Shown here piece by piece: positions 1 to 8,347 of a stretch of DNA of 64,000 nucleotides. The notes under the pieces are model-generated. The model saw only the letters and a program-made list of their open reading frames with translations. It had not been told where the DNA came from and made no database searches. Numbering within the stretch: position 1 is the first letter of the stretch; the number at the start of each line of letters is the position of its first letter. The stretch comes from Salinigranum marinum. GTDB taxonomy: Archaea > Halobacteriota > Halobacteria > Halobacteriales > Haloferacaceae. Both the position numbers and the translations under genes were made by a program. The stretch spans positions 124,001 through 188,000 of the forward strand of contig NZ_CP100463.1 in the NCBI RefSeq assembly GCF_024228675.1, written 5' to 3'.

Positions 1-148
1 CGAGCGGCACTCCGACGGACAACTCGGCCGTGACGTCGTCCGTTCCTGTCAGTCGCTGGTCGACCGTAGCGTGTCGGACCTCGGTGCCGGACGATTCTAA
101 CCGCGCGAGTACCTCTGATAGCTCTTTGAACGCGCTACTGGCGACCAT
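1..148 (-). CDS. Hypothetical protein, N-terminal fragment cut by window edge
   Basis: An open frame starts with ATG at 148 on the minus strand and runs off the left edge. The visible 49 residues begin MVASSAFKELSEVLARLESS and continue as an acidic, soluble sequence ending ELSVGVPL at the edge. The codons end in G or C as in the neighbouring real genes. An AT-rich stretch around 195-205 (AAATATTTATG on the minus strand) could be its TATA box. I do not recognise the family. The alternating helix-like start followed by a TAELSVGVPL strand suggests a small alpha/beta domain. Confidence in coding is moderate because only a fragment is seen. Confidence 0.5.
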   Translation of the reverse strand, partial: MVASSAFKELSEVLARLESSGTEVRHATVDQRLTGTDDVTAELSVGVPL

Positions 149-739
149 ACTTGCGTTTCTCCAACCGAATCACGTTCTTTCCTGTGCTCACATAAATATT
201 TCTCTCTTTGTTCAGACTCGACCGAACAACGAAGACGATCGAAGAGGAGATTATCGAATTCCCGGACGTTCGAGTAGTGTGGTCTGTTCGGCCCCCTGTC
301 CGACCCGCCGTGGCGCGCTGGACCGGATCGGCGTCCTGCGGCGCATCCCCTGCCGACGAAAAGAGCAGGGAGACACGACGACACTCCCGCGTCGGGCGTC
401 GGGTCGACACACCTGGCACATCTCCGACCACGTGTGTCGGCCGGGACCGTGCGTGTGTCGGTCGCCGGCCGGCGCAAACGCGTTCGCCGCCACCGACGCG
501 TGCGGGTGGGGTCGTCCCGTTCGAGCCACTGCTCCAGACCGGGTGGGTTTGGAATTTTACCTGGTAGATGGGTACGAAACGACTGCACGAACGAGATATG
601 CTTGTCGAACTTGGTCGAAATAAGTTGATTCAACGCAAAGATTAACATCGGTCCTCGGTAGACGTACGCCCATGAGAGGCGACGGCAAAGCGAGTCCGGA
701 GAGCGGTTCGACCGCCGAACGTCACGGACGGGGATACGC
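149..739. other. Intergenic region upstream of xanthine dehydrogenase genes
   Basis: About 590 bases without a convincing gene. Open frames on both strands here are Arg/Pro-rich and match no family. The right end holds AT-richer sequence (roughly 600-650, with TTGATTCAACGCAAAGATTAA) that could serve the promoter of the downstream 2Fe-2S subunit gene. The left end (180-205) looks like the promoter of the minus-strand gene at 148. Nothing else is seen. Confidence 0.4.
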
Positions 740-1285
740 ATGGAACTCGAACTCACACTGAACGGCGACGACGCAACGCTCACCGTCGCGCGGTCGGCGT
801 CGCTGCTCGACGCGCTCCGTCGGGCGGGGTACACCGGGGCGAAGCGTGGCTGTGACACCGGCGACTGCGGGTTCTGTACCGTCCTCGTCGACGGCGACCC
901 GGTGAAGTCGTGCGTCCAGCCCGCCGTGCGGACCGACGGTGCGGCGGTCGAGACCGTCGAGGGGCTGGGGAGCCAAGACGACCTCCACCCGATCCAGGCG
1001 GCGTTCGTCGACAACGCGGCCCTCCAGTGCGGTTTCTGTATCCCGGGGATGATCATGCGGACGAAGGGGCTCCTCGACGCGAACCCGGACCCCGACGAAG
1101 GGGAGATCCGGGAGTCGCTCTCGGGGAACCTCTGTCGGTGCACCGGCTACGAGCGGATCCTCGACGCCGTGGACGACGCCGCGGGTCGGCTGGCGCGCAC
1201 GGACGACGTCGCGGCCGACGGCGGCCGTCCGGTCCCGGAGAGACGGTCGTGTGCCGGCCCTGCCCCCGGCGGTGAACAGGAGTGA
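740..1285 (+). CDS. Xanthine dehydrogenase family 2Fe-2S (small) subunit
   Basis: 181-residue iron-sulfur subunit of a molybdenum hydroxylase (CoxS/XdhC-type small subunit), which carries electrons from the molybdopterin site. A plant-type ferredoxin cluster motif is visible as Cys38, Cys43, Cys46 and Cys58. The second, all-helical cluster domain has CGFC (Cys97, Cys100) and CRC (Cys132, Cys134). The length fits the family (about 150-180), with an extra acidic/basic tail after residue 150. Its stop overlaps the GTG start of the large-subunit gene by GTGA, so the two are almost certainly co-translated. In this purine cluster the likely substrate of the complex is hypoxanthine/xanthine, although CO- or nicotinate-dehydrogenase-like enzymes share the same fold. 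No FAD-binding middle subunit is adjacent. Confidence 0.93.
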   Translation: MELELTLNGDDATLTVARSASLLDALRRAGYTGAKRGCDTGDCGFCTVLVDGDPVKSCVQPAVRTDGAAVETVEGLGSQDDLHPIQAAFVDNAALQCGFCIPGMIMRTKGLLDANPDPDEGEIRESLSGNLCRCTGYERILDAVDDAAGRLARTDDVAADGGRPVPERRSCAGPAPGGEQE

Positions 1286-3717
1286 GCCGGACCGACGATC
1301 CCGACGACGGACGAGCCGGCGAACTCCCACCCGACGAAGCCGAGCGCGATGCAGGGGCAGACGCGGCTGACGACCCGGCCGGGGGGGAGTACGCCACGGT
1401 CGCGAGCCGCGAAGAGAAGGTCGACGCGCGCTCGATCGTCACCGGGGACGCGCGGTACACCGCCGACTACGCCGGCACCGTCCCGGACCTCGCCGAGGCC
1501 GCGGTGCTCCGTTCGGCGGTCGCACACGGCGTCGTCACGGAGATCGACACGAGCCGGGCCGCGGAGATGGACGGCGTCTACGCCGTCATCACGCCCGACT
1601 CGCCGTCGGTCCCGGACCGCCCGTACACGTCGGCGGGCCAGTCGTACCCCGAGCCGTCGCCGTGGGACCTGCACGTCCTTCGGAGGCGCGTCCGGTACGT
1701 CGGCGACCCGATCGCTGCCGTCGCCGCCGAAGACACCGCGACCGCCCGCGCGGCCGTCAGGCGGATCGACGTCACCTACGAGGAGTTCGACGCCGTCTTC
1801 AGCCCCGAGGCGGCGATGGCCGACGGCGCGCCGCGGCTGCACGACGCCGACGAGGTCGAGAACGTCCAGCCCGGTGCCGACTACGAACGGAACGTCGAGG
1901 CCCGCGTCGCCGGCGAGATCGGCGACGTCGACGCGGCGTTCGAGGCCGCGGCCGCTCGGCCGGACCGGACCGTCGTCGAGACGGAGTGGGAGACGCCACA
2001 CCAGTCCCACTGCGTACCCGAGCCCCACACTACGATCGCCCGTCGCGACGAGGACGACCGCTACCACCTGGTGACGAGCACACAGGTCCCCTGGCACGTG
2101 CGCAGGCAGTTAGCCCACCTGTTCGACGTCCCCGTCCGGGACGTCCGGGTGACGAAACCCCGGATCGGTGCCGGCTTCGGCGGCAAGCAGTCGATGGTGA
2201 TCGAACCGATCGCGCTCGCGCTCGCGCTGGCCGCCGACCGGCCGGTCAAACTGGAGGCGACCCGCACCGAGGAGTTCCACGCGATGCGGCTCCGCCGCCC
2301 CTCGCGCGTCACGGTGCGGAGCGTCGTGACCGACGAGGGCGATCTGGAAGCGCTCGACGTGTCGGTCGTGACGAACTCCGGGGCATACGGTCCCCACGGG
2401 ATGACCGCGAGCGGGGCCGTCGGCAAGAAGCCGCTGCCGCTGTACACCCACACGCCGAACGTCCGCCTCGAGGCGACGGCCGTCCACACGAACCTGCCCG
2501 TCGCGGGCGCGATGCGCGGCTACGGCGCGCCACAGGGCCACTTCGCGATCGAGGGGCACATGGACGAGGTGGCCCGCGAACTGGGGCTGGACCCCATCGA
2601 GTTCCGCTCGCGCAACCTGATCGGCGAGGGGGACCTCGACGTCGCCTCGAAGATCCTCGACCCGGGCGAGGGCCACGGCCGGCGGATCCGTTCCTGTGGG
2701 CTGGACGAGTGCATCGACCGGGGGAAAGACGCGATCGGGTGGAACGACGTCGATCAGCCCGAGGAGGACCATCTCCACCGCGCCTGCGGCGTCGCGCTGG
2801 CGATGCAGGGCAGTGGCATCCCCGGCGACGAACTCGGGGCCGCCCACATCAGGATGAACGAGGACGGCTCGTTCGTTCTCCAGACCGGCGCTGTCGACAT
2901 CGGCCCTGGGGCCGACACCGCGATGGCACAGATCGCCGCCGAGGTGTTGGGTGCCCGCCCCGCGGACATCGTCGTCCAGCCGTCGGACACGGACGTCTCG
3001 CCGTTCGACTACGGCGCGTACGCCTCGTCGACGACGTACGTCACCGGGCAGGCAGTAAAGAAGGCCGCCGAGGACGCGCGCGAGCAGTTGTTCGGGGTCG
3101 CCGCGCGACTGCTGGACGAACCGGCCGACGCGCTCACCGCCCGCGGCGGGGCCGTGCGCTCCGAGCGGACGGGCGAGTCGGTTTCGCTCGAGGCGATCGG
3201 CTACGAGTCCATCTACGGCGACGACGTGCGCGCGCAGGTGATGGGGCAGGCGAGCCACAGCACGGACGAGTCACCGCCGCCGTTCGGCGCGCAGTTCGTC
3301 GACGTCACCGTGGACGAGCGGACCGGGGAGTTCGAGATCCACGACCTCGTGTTCGCCGTCGACTGCGGCGTCGCGATCAATCCGGACCTCGCGGCGGGAC
3401 AGGTCACGGGCGCGATGCACATGAGCTACGAGCTGGCGGTCGGCGGCGGGCTCTCGTTCGACGACGAGGGGGCTCCCGAGGTGTGCGGGTTCCGCGACTA
3501 CGGCATGCCGCGGACGGACGACCAGCCACCCCTGACGCCGATCCTCGTCGAGACGCACGAACCGACCGGCCCGTTCGGCGCGAAGTCCGTGGCGGAAGTC
3601 CCGACCAACGCCGTCCCACCGGCGCTGAGCAACGCGATCCGCCGCGCCGTCGGCGTCCGCGTGAGCGACCTGCCGATCACCCCGGAGAAAGTGAACGCGG
3701 CGCTGGACACACAGTGA
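1282..3717 (+). CDS. Xanthine dehydrogenase molybdopterin-binding (large) subunit
   Basis: 811-residue catalytic subunit of the xanthine dehydrogenase/aldehyde oxidase family. It oxidises purine rings (hypoxanthine to xanthine to urate) by molybdenum-catalysed hydroxylation. The first ~40 residues are an acidic extension. The a/b hammerhead domain follows (about 45-150), then the molybdopterin-binding domains with GAGFGGKQ (near 297), RGYGAPQGH (near 413) and a final TGPFGAKSVAEVP segment. Glu772 in AEVP aligns with the catalytic Glu of the GEPP motif. The GTG start overlaps the stop of the 2Fe-2S subunit gene. The family is clear. Substrate is inferred from the downstream deaminases and uricase. 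The FAD subunit that normally completes the electron path is missing here, so it is either elsewhere or replaced by another electron acceptor. Confidence 0.93.
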   Translation: MSRTDDPDDGRAGELPPDEAERDAGADAADDPAGGEYATVASREEKVDARSIVTGDARYTADYAGTVPDLAEAAVLRSAVAHGVVTEIDTSRAAEMDGVYAVITPDSPSVPDRPYTSAGQSYPEPSPWDLHVLRRRVRYVGDPIAAVAAEDTATARAAVRRIDVTYEEFDAVFSPEAAMADGAPRLHDADEVENVQPGADYERNVEARVAGEIGDVDAAFEAAAARPDRTVVETEWETPHQSHCVPEPHTTIARRDEDDRYHLVTSTQVPWHVRRQLAHLFDVPVRDVRVTKPRIGAGFGGKQSMVIEPIALALALAADRPVKLEATRTEEFHAMRLRRPSRVTVRSVVTDEGDLEALDVSVVTNSGAYGPHGMTASGAVGKKPLPLYTHTPNVRLEATAVHTNLPVAGAMRGYGAPQGHFAIEGHMDEVARELGLDPIEFRSRNLIGEGDLDVASKILDPGEGHGRRIRSCGLDECIDRGKDAIGWNDVDQPEEDHLHRACGVALAMQGSGIPGDELGAAHIRMNEDGSFVLQTGAVDIGPGADTAMAQIAAEVLGARPADIVVQPSDTDVSPFDYGAYASSTTYVTGQAVKKAAEDAREQLFGVAARLLDEPADALTARGGAVRSERTGESVSLEAIGYESIYGDDVRAQVMGQASHSTDESPPPFGAQFVDVTVDERTGEFEIHDLVFAVDCGVAINPDLAAGQVTGAMHMSYELAVGGGLSFDDEGAPEVCGFRDYGMPRTDDQPPLTPILVETHEPTGPFGAKSVAEVPTNAVPPALSNAIRRAVGVRVSDLPITPEKVNAALDTQ

Positions 3718-3811
3718 CGCCGTCGCCCCGTCTCTCGTGTCGCGACCGTGCCCGCGGTCGACCCACGGCGACCGCCACCGCAACCGACACCGCCGCCCCG
3801 GGAGCGCCGCG

Positions 3812-5497
3812 GTGAGCGACACCGTCGACCTCCTGGTCAGGGGGACGGTCGTCGACGTCACCGCCGGGACTCTGAAAGAGCGGGCGGTCGCCGTCGACGA
3901 CGGCACCGTCGTCGGGTTCGGGGAGCATCCGGCCGACCGGGTGCTGGAGGCGGCGTACGTGACGCCCGGCCTCGTCGACGCACACACGCACGTCGAGGCG
4001 GCGATGGTCACGCTCCCGCAGTACGGCGCGGCGGTTGTGCCACACGGCGTGACGAGCGTCGTCCACGACCCACACGAGATCGCCAACGTGCTGGGACCCG
4101 AGGGCGTCCGGGCGTTCTGTGCCGACGCCGAACGAACCCCGCTGAAACCCCGGCTGACCGTGCCGTCGTCGGTGCCGGCGACGGACCTCCAGGACGCCGG
4201 GAGCACCGTCGACGCCGCCGCGGTCGCGGAGTTACTCGAGATGGACCGGGCGGTCGCGCTCGGCGAGGTGATGGACCTCCCTGGCGTGCTCGACGGCGAC
4301 GACGAGATCCACGCGAAGATCGCGGCCGCACGCGACCACGGCGTGACGGTCGACGGCCACGTCCCCGGCGTGACCGACCCGTCGTCGCTGGCAGAACTTG
4401 CCCGTCACCTCGACACCGATCACGAGAGCGTCACGCTGGCGGAGGCGCGGGCCAAGGCCGACGCCGGCTTCCGGCTCTTCCTCCGGGAGGGCTCGACGAG
4501 TCGGAACCTCGCGGCGCTCGTCGACCTCGTCGACGAGGTCGACACTCGGCGCCTCTCGCTGTGCACCGACGACCGGAACGTGGTCGACCTCCACGAGCGG
4601 GGCGGGATCAACGTCGCCGTCGAGCGGGCGATCGAACTGGGCGTCGACCCCGTCACGGCGGTCCAGATGGCGACGCTGCACACGGCCGAGGCGTACGACC
4701 TCCCGTTCGGCCGCATCGAACCCGGCGCGCCCGCGGATCTCGTGCTCCTCTCGGCTCTCGACTCGTGGGCCGTCGAGCACGTCGTCGTCGACGGCGTCGT
4801 CGATCCGACGGCCGACGCCGATCCGCCGACGGGGTCGGCGGTCGCCACGGAGACCGTCACGTTCGATCCCGTGACGCCGTCGGATCTGGCGATCGAACAC
4901 GACGGGTCGGGCCCGGTCACGGTGCGCGTCGCGTCCGTCGTCGGGAGCTTCCGTACCGAGGAGACACGCGCGTCGGTGCCCGTGGACCCGGTCGGCGCGT
5001 CGGCGGGAGCTGGCGTCCTCGCGGCCGATCGCGACGCGGACGTCCTGCCGATGGCCGTCATCGAACGCCACGGCGGGCCCGGCACCATCGGTCGTGGCTT
5101 CGTTCACAACCTCGGGCTCGACCGAGGGGCCATCGGAACGACCGTCGCCCACGACGCACACAACTGTCTCGTCGCCGGCGTCACGCACGGCGCGATGGCC
5201 CGGGTCGCGAACCACCTGCGGGACGTCGGCGGCGGCATCGCCGTCTTCGACCCCGCGACCGACGGCTTCACGACCCTCCCGTTGCCGGTGGCCGGCCTCG
5301 TCGCGGCCGCCCCGGTCGACGAGACGGCTCGCTCGTTCGCGGCCGTCGTCGACGCGGCGGCCGACATCGGGCTGTCCGTTCCCGGGGGGCTGCTCGAACT
5401 GACGTACCTCGCGCTGGAAGTCATCCCGGCGCTTCGCCTGACGAACAACGGGCTCGTCGACGTCGCGGCCGGCGAGTACGTCGACGTGGTCGTCTGA
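3812..5497 (+). CDS. adeC: Adenine deaminase
   Basis: AdeC-type adenine deaminase (about 561 residues from the GTG at 3812), converting adenine to hypoxanthine and feeding the xanthine dehydrogenase encoded just upstream. It has the amidohydrolase layout of this subfamily: a small beta domain, the metal motif VDAHTHVE, HDPHEIANV, the GHVPGV motif in the barrel and a C-terminal domain with GGPGTIGRGFVHNLGL and VAHDAHN, which marks AdeC rather than ordinary amidohydrolases. Upstream in-frame codons from 3737 encode an Arg/His-rich stretch unlike family N-termini, so I prefer GTG 3812 (VSDTVDLLVRG). It follows the large subunit gene by about 95 bases and is probably in the same operon. The assignment is secure; the start is less so. 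Confidence 0.92.
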   Translation: MSDTVDLLVRGTVVDVTAGTLKERAVAVDDGTVVGFGEHPADRVLEAAYVTPGLVDAHTHVEAAMVTLPQYGAAVVPHGVTSVVHDPHEIANVLGPEGVRAFCADAERTPLKPRLTVPSSVPATDLQDAGSTVDAAAVAELLEMDRAVALGEVMDLPGVLDGDDEIHAKIAAARDHGVTVDGHVPGVTDPSSLAELARHLDTDHESVTLAEARAKADAGFRLFLREGSTSRNLAALVDLVDEVDTRRLSLCTDDRNVVDLHERGGINVAVERAIELGVDPVTAVQMATLHTAEAYDLPFGRIEPGAPADLVLLSALDSWAVEHVVVDGVVDPTADADPPTGSAVATETVTFDPVTPSDLAIEHDGSGPVTVRVASVVGSFRTEETRASVPVDPVGASAGAGVLAADRDADVLPMAVIERHGGPGTIGRGFVHNLGLDRGAIGTTVAHDAHNCLVAGVTHGAMARVANHLRDVGGGIAVFDPATDGFTTLPLPVAGLVAAAPVDETARSFAAVVDAAADIGLSVPGGLLELTYLALEVIPALRLTNNGLVDVAAGEYVDVVV

Positions 5498-5543
5498 CTC
5501 TTTCCTGGCAAAGGGCTATGAGGGCACGGCTTCCTGGTCTCTT

Positions 5544-5969
5544 ATGGACGTCGTTCGATTCGAAGAGCTGGGGCTGGACACCGTCGAGCAGGACACCGAG
5601 GGAGCACGCTGGCGGGCGGGGTTCCCGTTCAGCCCGGACCGCCCCGGCGAGACGACCGGCGACGCGGCGGACTGCACGGTGGTCTACAACGAACTCGACC
5701 CCGGCAGCCGTCTCGGCCGCCACCGCGACGGGAATGAGGAGCTCCTGTTCGTCCTCAGCGGGACCGTCGAGACCAGCGTCGACGGGACGACCACGACGGT
5801 CGACGCCGGGTCGCTCGCGGTGATCCCGGCCGGTGAGCCACACGCGGTGCGGAACGTCGGGTCGACGCCGGCGCGGCTGGTCGGCGTCTTCGGGTCGACG
5901 ACGGTCGACTCCGCGTTCGAGTCCGACCCGACCGTCGCGGACGGGGCAGACAGGGTGGACGACAGATAA
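5544..5969 (+). CDS. Small cupin-domain protein
   Basis: 141-residue single-domain cupin. The cupin motif 1 pattern is seen as GSRLGRHRDGNEELLFVLSG and motif 2 as VIPAGEPHAVRNVG. The His, Glu and His residues needed for metal binding are kept. It lies 46 bases after adenine deaminase on the same strand and is likely co-transcribed. Function is unknown. In purine catabolism two steps after allantoate (ureidoglycine aminohydrolase, ureidoglycolate lyase) are done by cupin-fold enzymes, and no other candidate for them is present in this cluster. That makes it a plausible but unproven replacement. It is shorter than the bicupin ureidoglycine aminohydrolases. An alternative is a generic sugar- or regulator-type cupin. 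Confidence 0.8.
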   Translation: MDVVRFEELGLDTVEQDTEGARWRAGFPFSPDRPGETTGDAADCTVVYNELDPGSRLGRHRDGNEELLFVLSGTVETSVDGTTTTVDAGSLAVIPAGEPHAVRNVGSTPARLVGVFGSTTVDSAFESDPTVADGADRVDDR

Positions 5970-5990
5970 CTCACCGAGCCGTGACGTGGC

Positions 5991-7298
5991 TCACCCGTCG
6001 CCCCACGAGCGCCCCTCGAACGCCTCGCGGGCGCGGCGGTACACCTCGTCGGTCCGCACGGTGGTCACGTCGCCGTCTTCGACGACCACTCGGCCGTCGA
6101 CCATGGCGAACACGACGTCAGATCCGGTGGCCGCGTAGACGAGGTACGAGTGGACGTCGTGCAGCGGCACGCCGCGGCTGGTGTCGGTCCGGAGACCGAC
6201 GAGGTCGGCCTTCCACCCCGCTTCGAGCCGGCCGACGCGGTCGAACCCTGCCGCCCTCGCGCCGTTTCGCGTCGCCATCCGGAACACCGTCTCTGCGGGC
6301 AGCGTCCGCGGGTTCTCGTGGGCGACCTTCTGGAGGAGCGTCGCCTGGCGCATCTCGGCGAGCGGGTCGAGCGTGTTGTTCGCCGGCGCGCCGTCGTTGC
6401 CCAGCGCGACGTTGATCCCGCGGTCGAGGTAGTCGACGATCGGGGCGATGCCCGCGCCGACCTTCATGTTCGACGACGGGCAGTACGTCACGTGCGTCCC
6501 CGTCTGGGCGAGGAGTTCGCGCTCGCGCTCGTCCGTCAGGATCACGTGCGCGAGGACGACGTCCTCGCCCGTGAGGCCGACCTCGTGGAGCCACTCGACG
6601 TCGCCCATGCCGCGTTCCTCGGTGACGTCGTCGATGACGGACGCGTGTTCGCTGGCGTGGGTGTGGATCCGGACGCCGTCGTATCTGTCCGTGAGCTCGC
6701 GCGCGCCTCGGAGACAGCTCTCCGAACAGGTCGGGGTGAACCGCGGGGTGACGGCGTAGCGGAGCCGGTCGTCGAACGCGCCGTGGTAGCGCTGGATGAG
6801 CCGTTCGGACTCGGCGAGCGCCACCTCGGTGTCCTCACGGAGCCCCTCGGGCGCGTTCCGATCCATCAGCACCTTCCCGAGCACGCCGCGGATTCCCATC
6901 TCTCCGGCGGCCTCGAACGCTCGCTCGGAGTGCGCAACCGAGAGGTGGTCGACACAGCAGGTCGTCCCGTGGGCGAGCAGTTCGACGTAGCTCAGCGTCG
7001 ACGCCAGCGCCAGTTCGTCGGCCGTCATCCCGGCCTCGATCGGGAGGATGTGGTCGTCGAGCCACTCGAACAGGTCGGTGTCGTCCGCGAGCCCTCGGCC
7101 CGGGCTCTGGACGGAGTGGACGTGCGTCTGGACGAAGCCCGGGCAGACGACGTCGAACGCGCGGCGTGCATGCTCCGGGTACCGATCCACGACGTCGGCC
7201 GCCGGTCCCACGGCCTCGATCTCGTCCCCGTCGACGACGACCGCCCCGTCGTCGAGCACCGTCTCGGCGTCGACGACGACGGTCCCAGTGAGGAGCAT
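5991..7298 (-). CDS. Guanine deaminase-like amidohydrolase (TrzA/AtzA family), copy 1
   Basis: 435-residue metal-dependent amidohydrolase. Visible motifs are CPGFVQTHVHSVQS (first metal His pair), THASEH, LAHVILTD and ALGNDGAPANNT (metal Asp). These place it with guanine deaminases, 5-deoxyadenosine/SAH deaminases and triazine hydrolases. In this purine cluster guanine to xanthine is the most likely reaction. It is the last gene of a minus-strand operon: its ATG directly follows the stop of the preceding small gene, which follows the Rieske beta gene by two bases. A close paralogue lies at 17,288-18,622, and a stretch of about 300 bases is nearly identical between them. Cytosolic. The family is certain; the exact substrate is inferred. 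Confidence 0.88.
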   Translation of the reverse strand: MLLTGTVVVDAETVLDDGAVVVDGDEIEAVGPAADVVDRYPEHARRAFDVVCPGFVQTHVHSVQSPGRGLADDTDLFEWLDDHILPIEAGMTADELALASTLSYVELLAHGTTCCVDHLSVAHSERAFEAAGEMGIRGVLGKVLMDRNAPEGLREDTEVALAESERLIQRYHGAFDDRLRYAVTPRFTPTCSESCLRGARELTDRYDGVRIHTHASEHASVIDDVTEERGMGDVEWLHEVGLTGEDVVLAHVILTDERERELLAQTGTHVTYCPSSNMKVGAGIAPIVDYLDRGINVALGNDGAPANNTLDPLAEMRQATLLQKVAHENPRTLPAETVFRMATRNGARAAGFDRVGRLEAGWKADLVGLRTDTSRGVPLHDVHSYLVYAATGSDVVFAMVDGRVVVEDGDVTTVRTDEVYRRAREAFEGRSWGDG

Positions 7299-7814
7299 CT
7301 ACAGCGGTCCCTCGACCGCCGTGTCCTCGGGCCCGAACGGGGTCTGGAACCAGACGGAGAAGACGTACGTGTCCTCGACCCTCGCGAGCACCCGGAGCGA
7401 CTGCACCCCGAGCGTGATCGACGTCCCCCGACCCGGCGTCGTGATCGCGAGGGCGTCGCCGGCCGGCGTCGTCACGTCGCGGACGAACACGTGTGAGTAC
7501 TCGCTCGACACCGAGAGCGCCCCGTCGGCCTCGGCGGTCACGACGGGTTGTTCCGTGTCCCCGTCGGCCGTGGCGGCCGGGTCGGTCGCGACGGCGGTGT
7601 CGGAGCCGAGCAGGTCGTCGACCGCCGCCCGGTCGCGCTGCCACGACAGCCCCTCGAGCAAGAGCGCGTCGAGGCTGACACGCGCGTCGCCGCTGTCGAT
7701 CGCCAGCCGCTCGCCCTTCGAGACGAGTTTCCTGACCGTGACCGTCGCGTCGCCGTCCGTGAGCCGGCGTTCGGCGACCGTCCGCGTCTCCCCGATGGTG
7801 TGGTCGTCGGCCAT
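7299..7814 (-). CDS. Hypothetical protein in Rieske dioxygenase operon
   Basis: 171-residue acidic soluble protein I do not recognise. It opens MADDHTIGETRTVAERRLT and is rich in Val/Asp/Thr with strand-like stretches (VTVRKLVSKGERLAI, YVFSVWFQTPFGPEDTAV), suggesting a beta-rich fold. It has no signal peptide, membrane segment or cysteine motif. It sits between the dioxygenase beta gene (two bases) and the deaminase gene (no gap), so it must be translated with them and probably serves the same reaction. It could bind substrate or assemble the enzyme, but nothing in the sequence shows which. Coding is well supported by context and codon use. Confidence 0.75.
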   Translation of the reverse strand: MADDHTIGETRTVAERRLTDGDATVTVRKLVSKGERLAIDSGDARVSLDALLLEGLSWQRDRAAVDDLLGSDTAVATDPAATADGDTEQPVVTAEADGALSVSSEYSHVFVRDVTTPAGDALAITTPGRGTSITLGVQSLRVLARVEDTYVFSVWFQTPFGPEDTAVEGPL

Positions 7815-7816
7815 GG

Positions 7817-8347
7817 TTAGAGGAGCGGGAGGGTCAGGTTCTTCGTATTCAAGATCGCGTGGTCGAGGTAGACGGTTCGGTGGCCGATGGTGAAGCCGTC
7901 GTCCCCCCGCCGGAGCACGGTGTGTCGCTGTGCGGAGAGCAGGTCGTGATCGGCCGTGTCGCCGTAGCTCCGGAACACGTGCTGGTTGTTGGCGACCGTC
8001 AGCTCCTCGTCGGTCGCCTCAAGCACCCGCACGTTGCCGATGACGTGGCGGATCCGCGACCGCGGGTTCTCCGACCAGGCGTACTCCTTCGCCAGCCGGC
8101 CGACCCGCTCGCGGATCATCTCGTAATCCTCGCGCAGGTAGTTCGTCTCCTCGCTGAACGTCGGGCGCTCCGATCCCGGGTGGCGTGCGACACGGACCGG
8201 CACTTCGAGCAGGACGTCTTCGTCGAGCAGGTCGAGCCACGCCTCGAGCGCGAACGTGTCGAGCAGCTCCGCCTCGCGGGAGAGGAACTGCTCGACGGCG
8301 TGCTGTGTCTCCACGTCCACGGTCGTCTCCGGCGACACCGGACTCAC
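7817..8347 (-). CDS. Aromatic ring-hydroxylating dioxygenase beta subunit
   Basis: 176-residue protein of the ring-hydroxylating dioxygenase beta family (NTF2-like cone fold), the structural partner of the Rieske alpha subunit. It shows the usual plan: an N-terminal helix (AVEQFLSREAELLD), LEAWLDLLDEDVLLEVPVRV, a region with REDYEMIRERVGRL, RIRHVIGNVRV and a C-terminal strand pair ending TVYLDHAILNTKNLTLPLL. I chose the GTG at 8347, whose GTGA overlaps the stop of the alpha gene. A second GTG at 8338 is the alternative. The overlap with alpha is the same arrangement as between the two xanthine dehydrogenase genes. The small gene downstream starts two bases after its end. Confidence 0.87.
   Translation of the reverse strand: MSPVSPETTVDVETQHAVEQFLSREAELLDTFALEAWLDLLDEDVLLEVPVRVARHPGSERPTFSEETNYLREDYEMIRERVGRLAKEYAWSENPRSRIRHVIGNVRVLEATDEELTVANNQHVFRSYGDTADHDLLSAQRHTVLRRGDDGFTIGHRTVYLDHAILNTKNLTLPLL

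Noticed and set aside
97-1143. Long minus-strand open frame across the intergenic region and 2Fe-2S subunit gene
   Set aside because: Arg/Pro/Ser-rich translation antisense to a gene with clear cysteine motifs; an effect of high GC.
1662-3815. 717-codon open frame overlapping the xanthine dehydrogenase large subunit
   Set aside because: Arg/Gly/Pro-rich shadow in another frame; the 811-codon frame contains all family motifs.
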